A DNA stretch of 64,000 nucleotides from Pseudomonas tolaasii NCPPB 2192 (lineage in GTDB: Bacteria; Pseudomonadota; Gammaproteobacteria; Pseudomonadales; Pseudomonadaceae). A model generated the notes under the pieces. The model saw nothing but the letters and a program-made list of their open reading frames with translations. It was not told where the DNA came from and made no database searches. Shown piece by piece: positions 42,665-50,867 of the stretch (positions are counted from its first letter, which is position 1; every line of letters starts with the position of its first letter). The stretch is taken from NCBI RefSeq assembly GCF_002813445.1, contig NZ_PHHD01000001.1:5518001-5582000 (forward strand). The letters are read 5' to 3'. The position numbers and the translations under genes are program-made.

Positions 42665-43552
42665 ATGACACAGGCAACGGCTTTGCGCGTACAGGCCTTC
42701 ACCACCGGTGATGTGGCCGCTCAATGCAGTGCGACACCCGGCTGGGTGCAGCAGTACCAGCAGATGTCTCCCGGGCATTTTGCCGGGCAGATCCGCTACC
42801 TCGACCTGCAAGGTGTCGAGGTCTACGAAGAGTGCATGAATACCCGTGTGGAGCAGCATTTCAACGCGCCGCCCGGCTCCCTGGCGTTCTGTTTCGATGG
42901 CAGCGACAACGCGCTGTACATGCTCAATGGCGAAAGCCGCAACACCTGGATCACCCCGGAAAACTACCGCGAAGTGGCGGTGGTGTTCGGGCCGCAATTC
43001 GTGCAGCGCCAGGGCCTGGATGTGGCGAAACTCGAAGGCCTGTTCATGGCGCCGCTGACCTGCCAGCAGAATGCACTGTTCACCCGCTGGCTCAGCAGCA
43101 CCTTGACGCGCTTGCCCACCGTGCCCGACCCCGTCAACCTCACCCGGCAATTGCTCGACGACTGCCTGTTTATCCTCGATAACGCTTGCGTGTGCCTGGA
43201 CCGCAGCTCATTGCAGCGGCGCAGCGAAGAGCGCCGGCTGATGGCGCGCATCGGTGAATGGGCCGCGGACGCGCCGGATGAAACCGTCAACCTGCTGGAA
43301 CTGGCACAAATTGCCGGCGTGCCGCTGCGCCAACTGCAACAGGGCTTCAAGACCTACACCGGCATGAGCCCCGCGCAGTGGCTGAGGTTGCGCCGGTTGA
43401 ATGGTGCGCGGCGGGAATTGTTGAGTGGCGCCGATACCACCGTGGCCGAGGTGGCGATGAACTGGTCGTTCTGGCATCTGGGACGGTTTTCCAACAGTTA
43501 CCGGGCGCTGTTCAAGGAATTGCCCAGCGAGACCCTCAAACACTCCACCTGA
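42665..43552 (+). CDS. AraC-family transcriptional regulator
   Basis: The 295-residue protein has an N-terminal ligand/dimer domain and a C-terminal AraC double helix-turn-helix (LLELAQIAGVPLRQLQQGFK, GMSPAQWLRLRRLNGARREL, VAEVAMNWSFWHLGRFSNSY). The second helix pattern FWHLGRFSNSYRALFKELPS is typical. Similar proteins include EutR-type activators. It is divergent from the glutamylpolyamine synthetase with a ~140-base gap, so control of the polyamine operon is likely but unproven. Confidence 0.85.
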   Translation: MTQATALRVQAFTTGDVAAQCSATPGWVQQYQQMSPGHFAGQIRYLDLQGVEVYEECMNTRVEQHFNAPPGSLAFCFDGSDNALYMLNGESRNTWITPENYREVAVVFGPQFVQRQGLDVAKLEGLFMAPLTCQQNALFTRWLSSTLTRLPTVPDPVNLTRQLLDDCLFILDNACVCLDRSSLQRRSEERRLMARIGEWAADAPDETVNLLELAQIAGVPLRQLQQGFKTYTGMSPAQWLRLRRLNGARRELLSGADTTVAEVAMNWSFWHLGRFSNSYRALFKELPSETLKHST

Positions 43553-43567
43553 AACGCACTCTCCCCC

Positions 43568-43656
43568 TGTGGGAGCTGGCTTGCCTGCGATAGCTGTGTG
43601 TCAGGCGACACATCTACCACTGATACACCGCTATCGCAGGCAAGCCAGCTCCCACA
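43568..43656. repeat. Paired REP element
   Basis: TGTGGGAGCTGGCTTGCCTG at 43568 and its exact inverted partner ending at 43656 lie between the AraC gene and the receptor gene. Confidence 0.85.
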
Positions 43657-43760
43657 TTGGTTTTTTGGTGAGGCAGAACCACTCTTAATCGCTTGTAAAA
43701 CCCGGCCGATATGCCTAGCTTATGCGCCCTCCCTGCCCCGCGCTTTAAGGCCTTGCCCCC

Positions 43761-45908
43761 ATGGTTTTGCGTTTTCCCTCGTTCCCGCCTTCAAGTTTCG
43801 CCCTCGGCCTGCTGCTCAGCGGCGGTATCGGCACAGGCTTCGCAGCTGAAATAGAACTGCCGACGGTGAAGGTTCAGGGCCAGGACGAGTCCGGCTACCG
43901 TGCTGACACCGCCTCAGTGGCAGGTTTCAGCGAAGCACCTTTGCTAGACACACCCGCCTCGATCAGCGTGATCAACGCATCCCTGATCAAGGACCAGCAA
44001 GCCCGCCTGCTCAGCGAAGTGCTGCGCAACGACGCCTCGGTCGGCGACAGCTACGCGCCCATCGGCTATTACGAAAACTTTGTGGTACGCGGTTTCTCGC
44101 TGAATGCGGCCAGCAGCTACAAGATCAACGGGCGCACCATCACCGGCGAGCAGAACGTGGCACTGGAAAACAAACAACAAGTGGAAGTGCTTAAGGGCCT
44201 GGCCGGTTTGCAGAGCGGAATTTCCGAGCCCAGCGGCGTGATCAACTACGTGACCAAGCGCCCGGAGGATGTGCGTTCGGTGACGGTCTCCACCGATGAT
44301 CGCGGCAGCGGCTATGTCGCCACCGACGTCGGCGGCTGGTTTGGCAGCGAGCAGCAGTTCGGCCTGCGCGCCAATGTGGCCCATGAAGACCTCAATTCCT
44401 ACGTGGAACACGCCAACGGCCAGCGCGATTTCGTATCCCTGGCCTTCGACTGGAACATCAGCCCGGATGCGCTGTTGCAGCTGGACGCGGAATACCAGAA
44501 CAAGCAGCAACGCTCGGTGCCGGGCTATCAGCTGTTGGGCGGCACCGAAGTGCCCCATGACGCATCGCCGAAAAAGCTGCTGGGGCATCAAAGCGGCTCC
44601 CATCAGGTGGGCATTGACTCGTTGAACCTGAACGGCAAGTTTGAGTACCGTTTCAGCGATCAGTGGAAAGGCAGCGTGAGTGCGGCACGCAGCAAGGTGG
44701 TGATTGATGATTACAGTTCGTTTGCGTGGGGCGGAGCCACTACCGGCCTCGGCAACTATTTCACGCCAGAGGGAAATTACGACATTTACGACTACCGCAG
44801 CCCCGATGACACCCGCCGTGACGATGAACTGCAGGCGTCCATGACCGGGCTGTTCGATACCGCTGGCATAGGCCACGAGCTGACCTTCGGCACCAGCGCG
44901 TTCCGCCGGGTGATCGACAAGCGCGAAGCAGTGAACGACCCGATTGGCAGTAGCAACATCAACGAAGACGCTCCTACTTTCAAACCCACCGATGAGCCAT
45001 TGAACGCCAGCCACCGTAACCTTGACAGCCGTCAGTACGGGCTGTTTGTCACCGACCGCATCAGCTTCAACGAGCAATGGCAGACCATCATTGGCGGCCG
45101 CGAAGTGCGCCTGGATGAAAAAGCCTTCGACGAGGAGACTGGCGATCAAACACGCCACACCCAGCAATACGTATTCCTGCCCCAAGCGGCATTGATCTAC
45201 AAACCGATAGAAAACCTGTCGTTGTACACCAGCTACAGCAAGGGCTTGTCGCTGGGCGGCACCGCGCCGTGGACGACACTCAACAGCGGTGACACCCTCG
45301 CCCCCACCACCTCACGCCAGCTCGAAGCCGGCGTTAAATACGACTGGCGCCGCATCAGCTTCGCCGCCGCCGTGTTCCAGACCCGCCAGGCGTACCAGTA
45401 CGCCCAACCTATTGGCGACGACAAATTCAACTACGTACAACAAGGCGAACAGAAAAACACCGGCCTGGAACTGTCCGCCAACGGCTGGGCCACCGACCGT
45501 CTGCAAATTGCGACCAGCGTCGCAGCAATCCGCGCCCGCGTCACCGGCAGCGGCACCCCGGAATACGAAGGCCACCAGGCGATCAACGTGCCCAAACTGC
45601 GCGCCAGTGTTTACGCCGATTACGCCTTGCCGTGGGTGAACGGTTTGGCGGTGCTCGGTGGCGTGCAATACAGCGCGAAGAAGTACGCGAACCGTACCGG
45701 CAACGTGGAAGTCGGGGATTACGCGGTGGTCAACGTCGGCAGCCGCTACACCACAAAAATGGACGGCTATGAGACGGTGTTTCGCCTGAGCGTCGACAAC
45801 CTGTTCGACAAGCGCTACTGGCGCGACGCGGGCGAATACCTGGGGGACGATTATCTGTTCCAGGGCGCGCCATTGACGGCGCGCCTGAGCGCAACGGTGA
45901 ACTTCTAA
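43761..45908 (+). CDS. TonB-dependent siderophore receptor
   Basis: The 715-residue outer-membrane receptor has a signal peptide (cleavage near TGFAAE) and a TonB-box-like ELPTVKVQGQ. The plug domain contains DTPASISVINASLIKDQQAR, YYENFVVRGFSLNAASSYKI, VEVLKGLAGLQSGISEPSGV and INYVTKRP. A 22-strand barrel follows, ending SATVNF. There is no N-terminal FecA-type signalling domain, so sigma/anti-sigma control is unlikely. The plug signature matches siderophore receptors of the ferrichrome/catecholate type. The specific ligand is unknown. No Fur box was assigned with confidence. Confidence 0.88.
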   Translation: MVLRFPSFPPSSFALGLLLSGGIGTGFAAEIELPTVKVQGQDESGYRADTASVAGFSEAPLLDTPASISVINASLIKDQQARLLSEVLRNDASVGDSYAPIGYYENFVVRGFSLNAASSYKINGRTITGEQNVALENKQQVEVLKGLAGLQSGISEPSGVINYVTKRPEDVRSVTVSTDDRGSGYVATDVGGWFGSEQQFGLRANVAHEDLNSYVEHANGQRDFVSLAFDWNISPDALLQLDAEYQNKQQRSVPGYQLLGGTEVPHDASPKKLLGHQSGSHQVGIDSLNLNGKFEYRFSDQWKGSVSAARSKVVIDDYSSFAWGGATTGLGNYFTPEGNYDIYDYRSPDDTRRDDELQASMTGLFDTAGIGHELTFGTSAFRRVIDKREAVNDPIGSSNINEDAPTFKPTDEPLNASHRNLDSRQYGLFVTDRISFNEQWQTIIGGREVRLDEKAFDEETGDQTRHTQQYVFLPQAALIYKPIENLSLYTSYSKGLSLGGTAPWTTLNSGDTLAPTTSRQLEAGVKYDWRRISFAAAVFQTRQAYQYAQPIGDDKFNYVQQGEQKNTGLELSANGWATDRLQIATSVAAIRARVTGSGTPEYEGHQAINVPKLRASVYADYALPWVNGLAVLGGVQYSAKKYANRTGNVEVGDYAVVNVGSRYTTKMDGYETVFRLSVDNLFDKRYWRDAGEYLGDDYLFQGAPLTARLSATVNF

Positions 45909-45911
45909 CGC

Positions 45912-46349
45912 TTACTTGGGCATCTTGCGAAAGCCGATCGCCAGGCGGTTCCAGCTGTTGATGGTGGTAATTGCCAGGCTCAGATCAACCTGCTCCTGGG
46001 CGCTGAACTCGGCCGCCAAGGCGTTGAAGTCTTCGTCCGGGGCGTGGGTCTGGCTGATCAGGGTCAGGCTTTCGGCCCAGGCCAGCGCGGCGCGTTCACG
46101 CGGGGTGAAGAAGGGCGTTTCACGCCAGGCCGACAGGGTGTAGAGGCGACGCTCGGTTTCACCGCCTTTGCGGGCGTCGGCGGTGTGCATGTCCAGGCAA
46201 AACGCGCAGCCGTTGATTTGCGAGACACGCAGGCGAATCAACTCGAGCAGCGGCAGCTCGATGGACAGTTTGCCGGACGCGGCTTCCAGGGCCAGCATGG
46301 CTTTCATGGCATCCGGGGAGGCGGTGTAGAAATCGGTACGGGTTTGCAT
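45912..46349 (-). CDS. AhpD-like / carboxymuconolactone decarboxylase-family protein
   Basis: This 145-residue helical protein has the AhpD motif CxxCxxxH: C48, C51 and H55 in INGCAFCLDMHTADARK. Proteins of this type act as peroxidase-like or alkylhydroperoxidase-related enzymes. SLTLISQTHAPDEDFNALAA and LSLAITTINSWNRLAIGFRK are typical of the subgroup. It converges on the receptor gene with only three bases between the stops. Confidence 0.88.
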   Translation of the reverse strand: MQTRTDFYTASPDAMKAMLALEAASGKLSIELPLLELIRLRVSQINGCAFCLDMHTADARKGGETERRLYTLSAWRETPFFTPRERAALAWAESLTLISQTHAPDEDFNALAAEFSAQEQVDLSLAITTINSWNRLAIGFRKMPK

Positions 46350-46447
46350 GGCGGTACTCCGGAACGGTGGGGATTGGTGGCTAGATTAGCCACCGGTGGC
46401 GCCCGTAGAAATAGCCAATTGCGGGGAAGAACGGGTGACCAATCGGC

Positions 46448-47893
46448 TCACAACCCTCTGCTTCTCAACCACTGCATAAAGCCTTTTTTGACCGGCACTA
46501 CCGGCGCGTCCTGAGTCATCGCCTGCGCGGCGTGTAACCGGAAATCCAGCAGGGCCTTCATGGCCTCGCTGATGTCGTGCCGCGCATCCAGGCACGGCTT
46601 CAAGTACTCCTTTTCAATCCGGTACAAGGTACAGAACGTCTTCGCGGTGAAGTCCGCCAGGGTCGCCTGATCGGACAGGATCCCCGCCTCGCCGATCACC
46701 TCCCCCGGCCCCATCCGCCCGGCCTCGAACGTGTGGCCGCCCTTGATCAGCATCACCGACACCACACCGGATTCGACGATAAACAAATGATCGCTGACCT
46801 CCCCCGCCGGCAAAATCATCTCACCGGCCCGGTAGGTGTGCAGGGTCATATTCTGGCTGAAGGTTTCTTTCTCCTCTTGGCGCAGCGTGGAGAAAATCGA
46901 CGAGCGTTCCAGCAGCGCCCGCGCCCCCGACATCGCTGGCGCAGTGCTGTTTTCGGTGGCGGACAAAATGCCCACACCCGCCGCCTGCAAGTGCCGGAAA
47001 GCCAGGTCGTAGAGTTGATTGCGCACTTCGCGCTTGAGGCCCATGGCGGGCACGAACCCGCTGATTTCATACTCCACGCCACCGCTGGCGGACGTCTTGA
47101 ACGCCACACTCGGCGCGGGCTTGGCCAGCAGAGGCCGGCAGCCCTGCATGGCGCGCTCCAGCGCTTCGATCACCACCTGCGGGCGCGCGTGGGGGCTGAC
47201 TTGCAGGCTCACCGCCAGCCCGAACATATCGGCCGGGCGAGAGAAGTTGATGATCTTGGCCTTGGCCGCGAGCGAGTTGGGAATCACCGCCATGCTGCCC
47301 TGGGAGGTTTGCAGTCGCGTGGCGCGCCAGTCGATGTCGGTGACGCGGCCTTCGGTGCCGTCAATCGAGATCCAGTCATCGATCTGGTAAGGCTTGGTGG
47401 TGTTGAGCACGATCCCGGAAAACACATCGCTCAAGGTGCTTTGCAGCGCCAGGCCGACGATGATCGCCACCGCGCCCGAGGTAGCAAGTACGCCTTTGAC
47501 CGGCAGGTCGAGCACATAGGCCATGGCGGCAATGATGGCAATCAGGAAAATCACCGCGCCGACGATATCCTGCAGCAGCCGCCCGGTGTGGCCGACGCGC
47601 TGCATCATCACCGTGCCGAGCAACACCGTCAGGGTGCGCGCGGCGAACAACCACCAGCCGATCTGCAAGGCAGTAGCGGCCAGGTGCAAAGCGGTGTTGT
47701 CGGCGTAGGGCGCGGCCTGCATGGGGTTCATGCCGTCGTTGAACAACACGGCACTGAAGATCGCAAAGATGACCAACCGCGCCGCAAGCTTCCAGTTGGC
47801 GAGGTCGGCGGAAATAAGGCGCCACACCGCAATGTCGATCAAAATCAGCGCCAGGGCGCAAAACATCGGGTGATCGGCGATAAATGAGGGCAT
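46448..47893 (-). CDS. MscS-family mechanosensitive channel with C-terminal cyclic-nucleotide-binding-like domain
   Basis: The 481-residue protein has four or more N-terminal membrane helices, then the MscS pore helix and beta domain (AIIVGLALQSTLSDVFSGIV, QIDDWISIDGTEGRVTDIDW, VIPNSLAAKAKIINFSRP). A CAP/CNB-like domain occupies about residues 330-440 (AGEMILPAGEVSDHLFIVES, GPGEVIGEAGILSDQATLAD). The expected phosphate-cassette arginine seems replaced, since the sequence reads SDQAT rather than xRxAT, so cAMP binding is uncertain. The start at 47893 has CGGAG upstream. A longer frame to 47953 is possible. Confidence 0.85.
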   Translation of the reverse strand: MPSFIADHPMFCALALILIDIAVWRLISADLANWKLAARLVIFAIFSAVLFNDGMNPMQAAPYADNTALHLAATALQIGWWLFAARTLTVLLGTVMMQRVGHTGRLLQDIVGAVIFLIAIIAAMAYVLDLPVKGVLATSGAVAIIVGLALQSTLSDVFSGIVLNTTKPYQIDDWISIDGTEGRVTDIDWRATRLQTSQGSMAVIPNSLAAKAKIINFSRPADMFGLAVSLQVSPHARPQVVIEALERAMQGCRPLLAKPAPSVAFKTSASGGVEYEISGFVPAMGLKREVRNQLYDLAFRHLQAAGVGILSATENSTAPAMSGARALLERSSIFSTLRQEEKETFSQNMTLHTYRAGEMILPAGEVSDHLFIVESGVVSVMLIKGGHTFEAGRMGPGEVIGEAGILSDQATLADFTAKTFCTLYRIEKEYLKPCLDARHDISEAMKALLDFRLHAAQAMTQDAPVVPVKKGFMQWLRSRGL

Positions 47894-47955
47894 CCAGGCG
47901 ACTCCGTGGCGAATGCGCTGAAGATCGCATGAATTGATAAGGCTGGAAAACAAAA

Positions 47956-48042
47956 TGTGGGAGCAGGCTTGCCTGCGATGCAGACACCTCGGTGCTTCAG
48001 TTACACCCAGGTGATGCTATCGCAGGCAAGCCAGCTCCCACA
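47956..48042. repeat. Paired REP element
   Basis: TGTGGGAGCAGGCTTGCCTG and its inverted partner TATCGCAGGCAAGCCAGCTC... bound an ~87-base element between the pirin and MscS-type genes. Confidence 0.8.
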
Positions 48043-48059
48043 GGGTCACGGCTCAACGG

Positions 48060-48926
48060 TCAGGCCTGCATCTGACCGAATCGGCCCGAGTGGAAATCGG
48101 CGAATGCCTGATGGATTTCCTCCTCGGTATTCATCACAAACGGGCCATGGCCGACGATGGGCTCGTCGATCGGCTCGCCGCTGAGCAGCAGCACTTTGGC
48201 ATCATCGCTGGCTTCCAGTGTCAGCCGGCTGCCATCACGCTCAAACAGCGCAAGCTGCCCCTGGCGCGCAACGTCCTCGCCATTGACCAGCACCGTGCCG
48301 CGCAGAATTACCAGCGCGGTATTGCGTCCGGCGTGCAGGTCGAGGGCGACCGTTTTACCGGCATTCAGGCGCAGGTCCCACACGTCAATGGGCGTGAAGG
48401 TCCGAGCTGGCCCCGTGCTACCGGCAAACTCACCGGCAATCAGGCGCAGTTGCCCGGCATCGTCCGCCAGCGGCAGTACCGGGATGTCACCGTCGACGAT
48501 GGTCTGGTAACCGGCGTCAGCCATTTTGTTCCTGGCCGGCAGGTTGACCCACAGCTGCACCATCTCCAGCGCCCCGCCGCTGCGGGCGAAAGCTTCGGAG
48601 TGGAACTCTTCATGGATGATGCCTTTCGCGGCGGTCATCCATTGCACGTCGCCGGGGCCGATTTTGCCGCCGGCACCGGTGGAATCACGGTGCTCGACTT
48701 CGCCGTCGTAGACGATGGTCACGGTCTCAAAGCCGCGATGAGGGTGTTGGCCTACGCCACGGCGTTGTTCGGTCGGGGTGAAATCCGCCGGGCCGGCGTG
48801 GTCCAGCAACAGGAACGGGCTGATGTGTTTGCCCATCGTGTCGTAGGAAAACAGCGTACGCACCGGAAAGCCGTCGCCGACCCAGTGGGCGCGGGGGCTG
48901 GTGTAAATACCGATAAGCTTTTTCAT
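48060..48926 (-). CDS. Pirin-family protein
   Basis: The 288-residue bicupin has the four metal ligands of pirin in the N-terminal cupin: H61 and H63 (VGQHPHRGFETVT), H105 and E107 (AAKGIIHEEFHSE). Some pirins act as quercetin dioxygenases or redox-sensitive regulators. The actual role here is unknown. GGAGG precedes the ATG at 48926 by seven bases. Confidence 0.9.
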   Translation of the reverse strand: MKKLIGIYTSPRAHWVGDGFPVRTLFSYDTMGKHISPFLLLDHAGPADFTPTEQRRGVGQHPHRGFETVTIVYDGEVEHRDSTGAGGKIGPGDVQWMTAAKGIIHEEFHSEAFARSGGALEMVQLWVNLPARNKMADAGYQTIVDGDIPVLPLADDAGQLRLIAGEFAGSTGPARTFTPIDVWDLRLNAGKTVALDLHAGRNTALVILRGTVLVNGEDVARQGQLALFERDGSRLTLEASDDAKVLLLSGEPIDEPIVGHGPFVMNTEEEIHQAFADFHSGRFGQMQA

Positions 48927-49002
48927 GGTGTACCTCCAAAGTCCCTCCACCATAAGCCCACCTGCCTTTATGCACTAGCCGGTAAAAGCGGCCCGGATTG
49001 TT

Positions 49003-50208
49003 CTACGTATAGGACAATCCACTGACCTTGCGCTGACGCAACAGGTGAAACGCAAGAAAGGCCGTCACCGCAAAACCGGCTTCGATCACGATCATCGGCG
49101 TGGCGCTGCCGTCCCGCAGATGGCTCAACAAAAGACCACTGCAGGTGGCACCCAACATCTGCGAAAAGCCCATCAATCCCGCCGCCAAACCCGCGCGATG
49201 AGCGTTGGGCATCACCCCGCCCGTCACCGAACCGGGCAACACCAGGCCGCCGCCCAGCGTGACCAGCGCCACCGGAATATCCAGGCCGGCGACCGACAGC
49301 CCGAACAGCTCGTAAATCACCAGCGCCAAGAGCCCGCCCACGGCCACCATTGTCACGCCCATCGCCACAATACGTTGGGGGCCGAGGCGCATGATGTTGC
49401 GTCGTGTGTAGGTGGACCCGATGATCAGCATCGACACGATCAGGCCGAAATTGATGCCATATTCCAGGCTGCTGAAACCCAGCAGGTTGATAAATACGGC
49501 TGATGAACCGGCGATCACCGAGAACATCGCGCCGTAGGTACAGGCCAGCGCCACGGCGTACGCGCGGTATTGGCGATTTTTGAGCAAGTCCAGGTATTGC
49601 CCGCCGAGGGTGCGCCAGTGGCCGGCGTTGGGGTCCAGGTGGTGGTTGCTTTCCCGGAAGAACAACAGCGCGAGCAGCAACACCACACTGCCGATCATCA
49701 GAGCCAGGATGATCGGCGCATGCCAGCCGAAGAACCTGATCAACACCCCGCCGACCATCGGCGCCACCACAATGGCGTAGAGCATGCCGATCATGGTCAG
49801 CGCCAGGGCTGGCCCCGCTTCGGCCTTCCACACATCGCGTACCACGGTGCGGGCCAGCACCAATGCAGCACAAGCGCCCAGTCCTTGCAGCACGCGGGCT
49901 GCGATGAACTGCTGGATGTCGCTGACCAACAGCATCGCCAGCGTGGCCACGACGTACAGCGCCAGGCCGCCGATCAGTACCGGGCGCCTGCCGATGCGGT
50001 CGGACAGCGGCCCGAAGAACAGCTGCCCGAGGCCGAATGCAGCGACAAACGCCGACAACGCCATCAAGGCCGAACCCGCGGGCGCGGCCAGTGCCTGCTC
50101 GATGGCGCCAAGTCCCGGGATCATCAATTGGGTCGAGACTTCACCCAACGCCGTGAGGGCAACCAATAGAAACAACAAGCTGCGCGAAGGTGCCGGGGTA
50201 TTTGCCAT
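49003..50208 (-). CDS. MFS drug-resistance exporter (Bcr/CflA-like)
   Basis: The 401-residue inner-membrane transporter has about twelve hydrophobic segments and the MFS loop motif GPLSDRIGRRPVLIGGLALY between helices 2 and 3. RVLQGLGACAALVLARTVVR is the helix-4 motif of drug:H+ antiporters such as Bcr. The gene runs toward pirin. Its upstream region carries a perfect 30-base palindrome shared with the divergent lipoprotein gene. No regulator gene is adjacent. Confidence 0.87.
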   Translation of the reverse strand: MANTPAPSRSLLFLLVALTALGEVSTQLMIPGLGAIEQALAAPAGSALMALSAFVAAFGLGQLFFGPLSDRIGRRPVLIGGLALYVVATLAMLLVSDIQQFIAARVLQGLGACAALVLARTVVRDVWKAEAGPALALTMIGMLYAIVVAPMVGGVLIRFFGWHAPIILALMIGSVVLLLALLFFRESNHHLDPNAGHWRTLGGQYLDLLKNRQYRAYAVALACTYGAMFSVIAGSSAVFINLLGFSSLEYGINFGLIVSMLIIGSTYTRRNIMRLGPQRIVAMGVTMVAVGGLLALVIYELFGLSVAGLDIPVALVTLGGGLVLPGSVTGGVMPNAHRAGLAAGLMGFSQMLGATCSGLLLSHLRDGSATPMIVIEAGFAVTAFLAFHLLRQRKVSGLSYT

Positions 50209-50255
50209 GGGGAATATCCGGGGGCTGGATTAATTTATATTTCGACCATAATATG

Positions 50256-50285
50256 GGTAAAAAATTATGTCCATAATTTTTTACC
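50256..50285. promoter_or_regulatory. Perfect 30-bp palindrome between divergent MFS and lipoprotein genes
   Basis: GGTAAAAAATTATG at 50256-50269 and its exact reverse complement at 50272-50285 are separated by TC. A smaller imperfect palindrome, ACCATAATATGGGT, overlaps its left side. The site lies 48 bases from the MFS start and 26 from the lipoprotein start, suggesting an operator. Confidence 0.55.
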
Positions 50286-50310
50286 TGCTGGTCACCCCCT
50301 GGAGCCCATC

Positions 50311-50706
50311 ATGAATGCGCGTTGCTGGCGACTTCTCACGCCGCTGATTCTTCTGACTGTATTGAGTGGCTGCCTCGAAACGCCCGCGCCCACTGCTGCG
50401 CAGGCCGTGAAAGCAGGCGCTTGCGACACCCACTTTGGCATCGTGCACCTGACCCGCGAGGGCGCGCGTGAAATCGTCGTCCAACTGCCGGAAAACCAGC
50501 GCAACCAGGCCTCACCGAGAGCCCTGGTCTTCCCTTTCGATGCGCCCGAACAAGCCGTCACCGCCACCCTGCGCGAACTGCCTGCCAGCGTCGACCCTTT
50601 CACGCATACCTACTCGGCACGTTACGTGTTGCACGGCGCCGTTGGCCGTTTCAACCCCGGCTCCACCCTCGCAGTACGTCTGCAAAGTAACCGCCAGAAC
50701 CCGTAA
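50311..50706 (+). CDS. Small lipoprotein of unknown function
   Basis: The 131-residue protein has a lipoprotein signal with lipobox LSGC at residues 18-21 (LILLTVLSGCLETPAP). The mature part is ~110 residues and contains ACDTHFGIVHLTREGAREIV and AVRLQSNRQNP. The residue after Cys is Leu, favouring the outer membrane. It is divergent from the MFS exporter across a palindrome, so the two may respond to the same signal. Confidence 0.65.
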   Translation: MNARCWRLLTPLILLTVLSGCLETPAPTAAQAVKAGACDTHFGIVHLTREGAREIVVQLPENQRNQASPRALVFPFDAPEQAVTATLRELPASVDPFTHTYSARYVLHGAVGRFNPGSTLAVRLQSNRQNP

Positions 50707-50867
50707 CCCGACGGGAGTACGCAAGCTGCTGAAACCTCCCACATAACAGCAGGACTAGCTCTACAGATATCGCCTGAAAACCACTGCAAAGTCCTTCGCC
50801 TGATCACACAGTGCGAGGGATTGCAGATGGTTTTTTTCGTTAAAGCCCTGATCGCCGGGGTTGCTTC

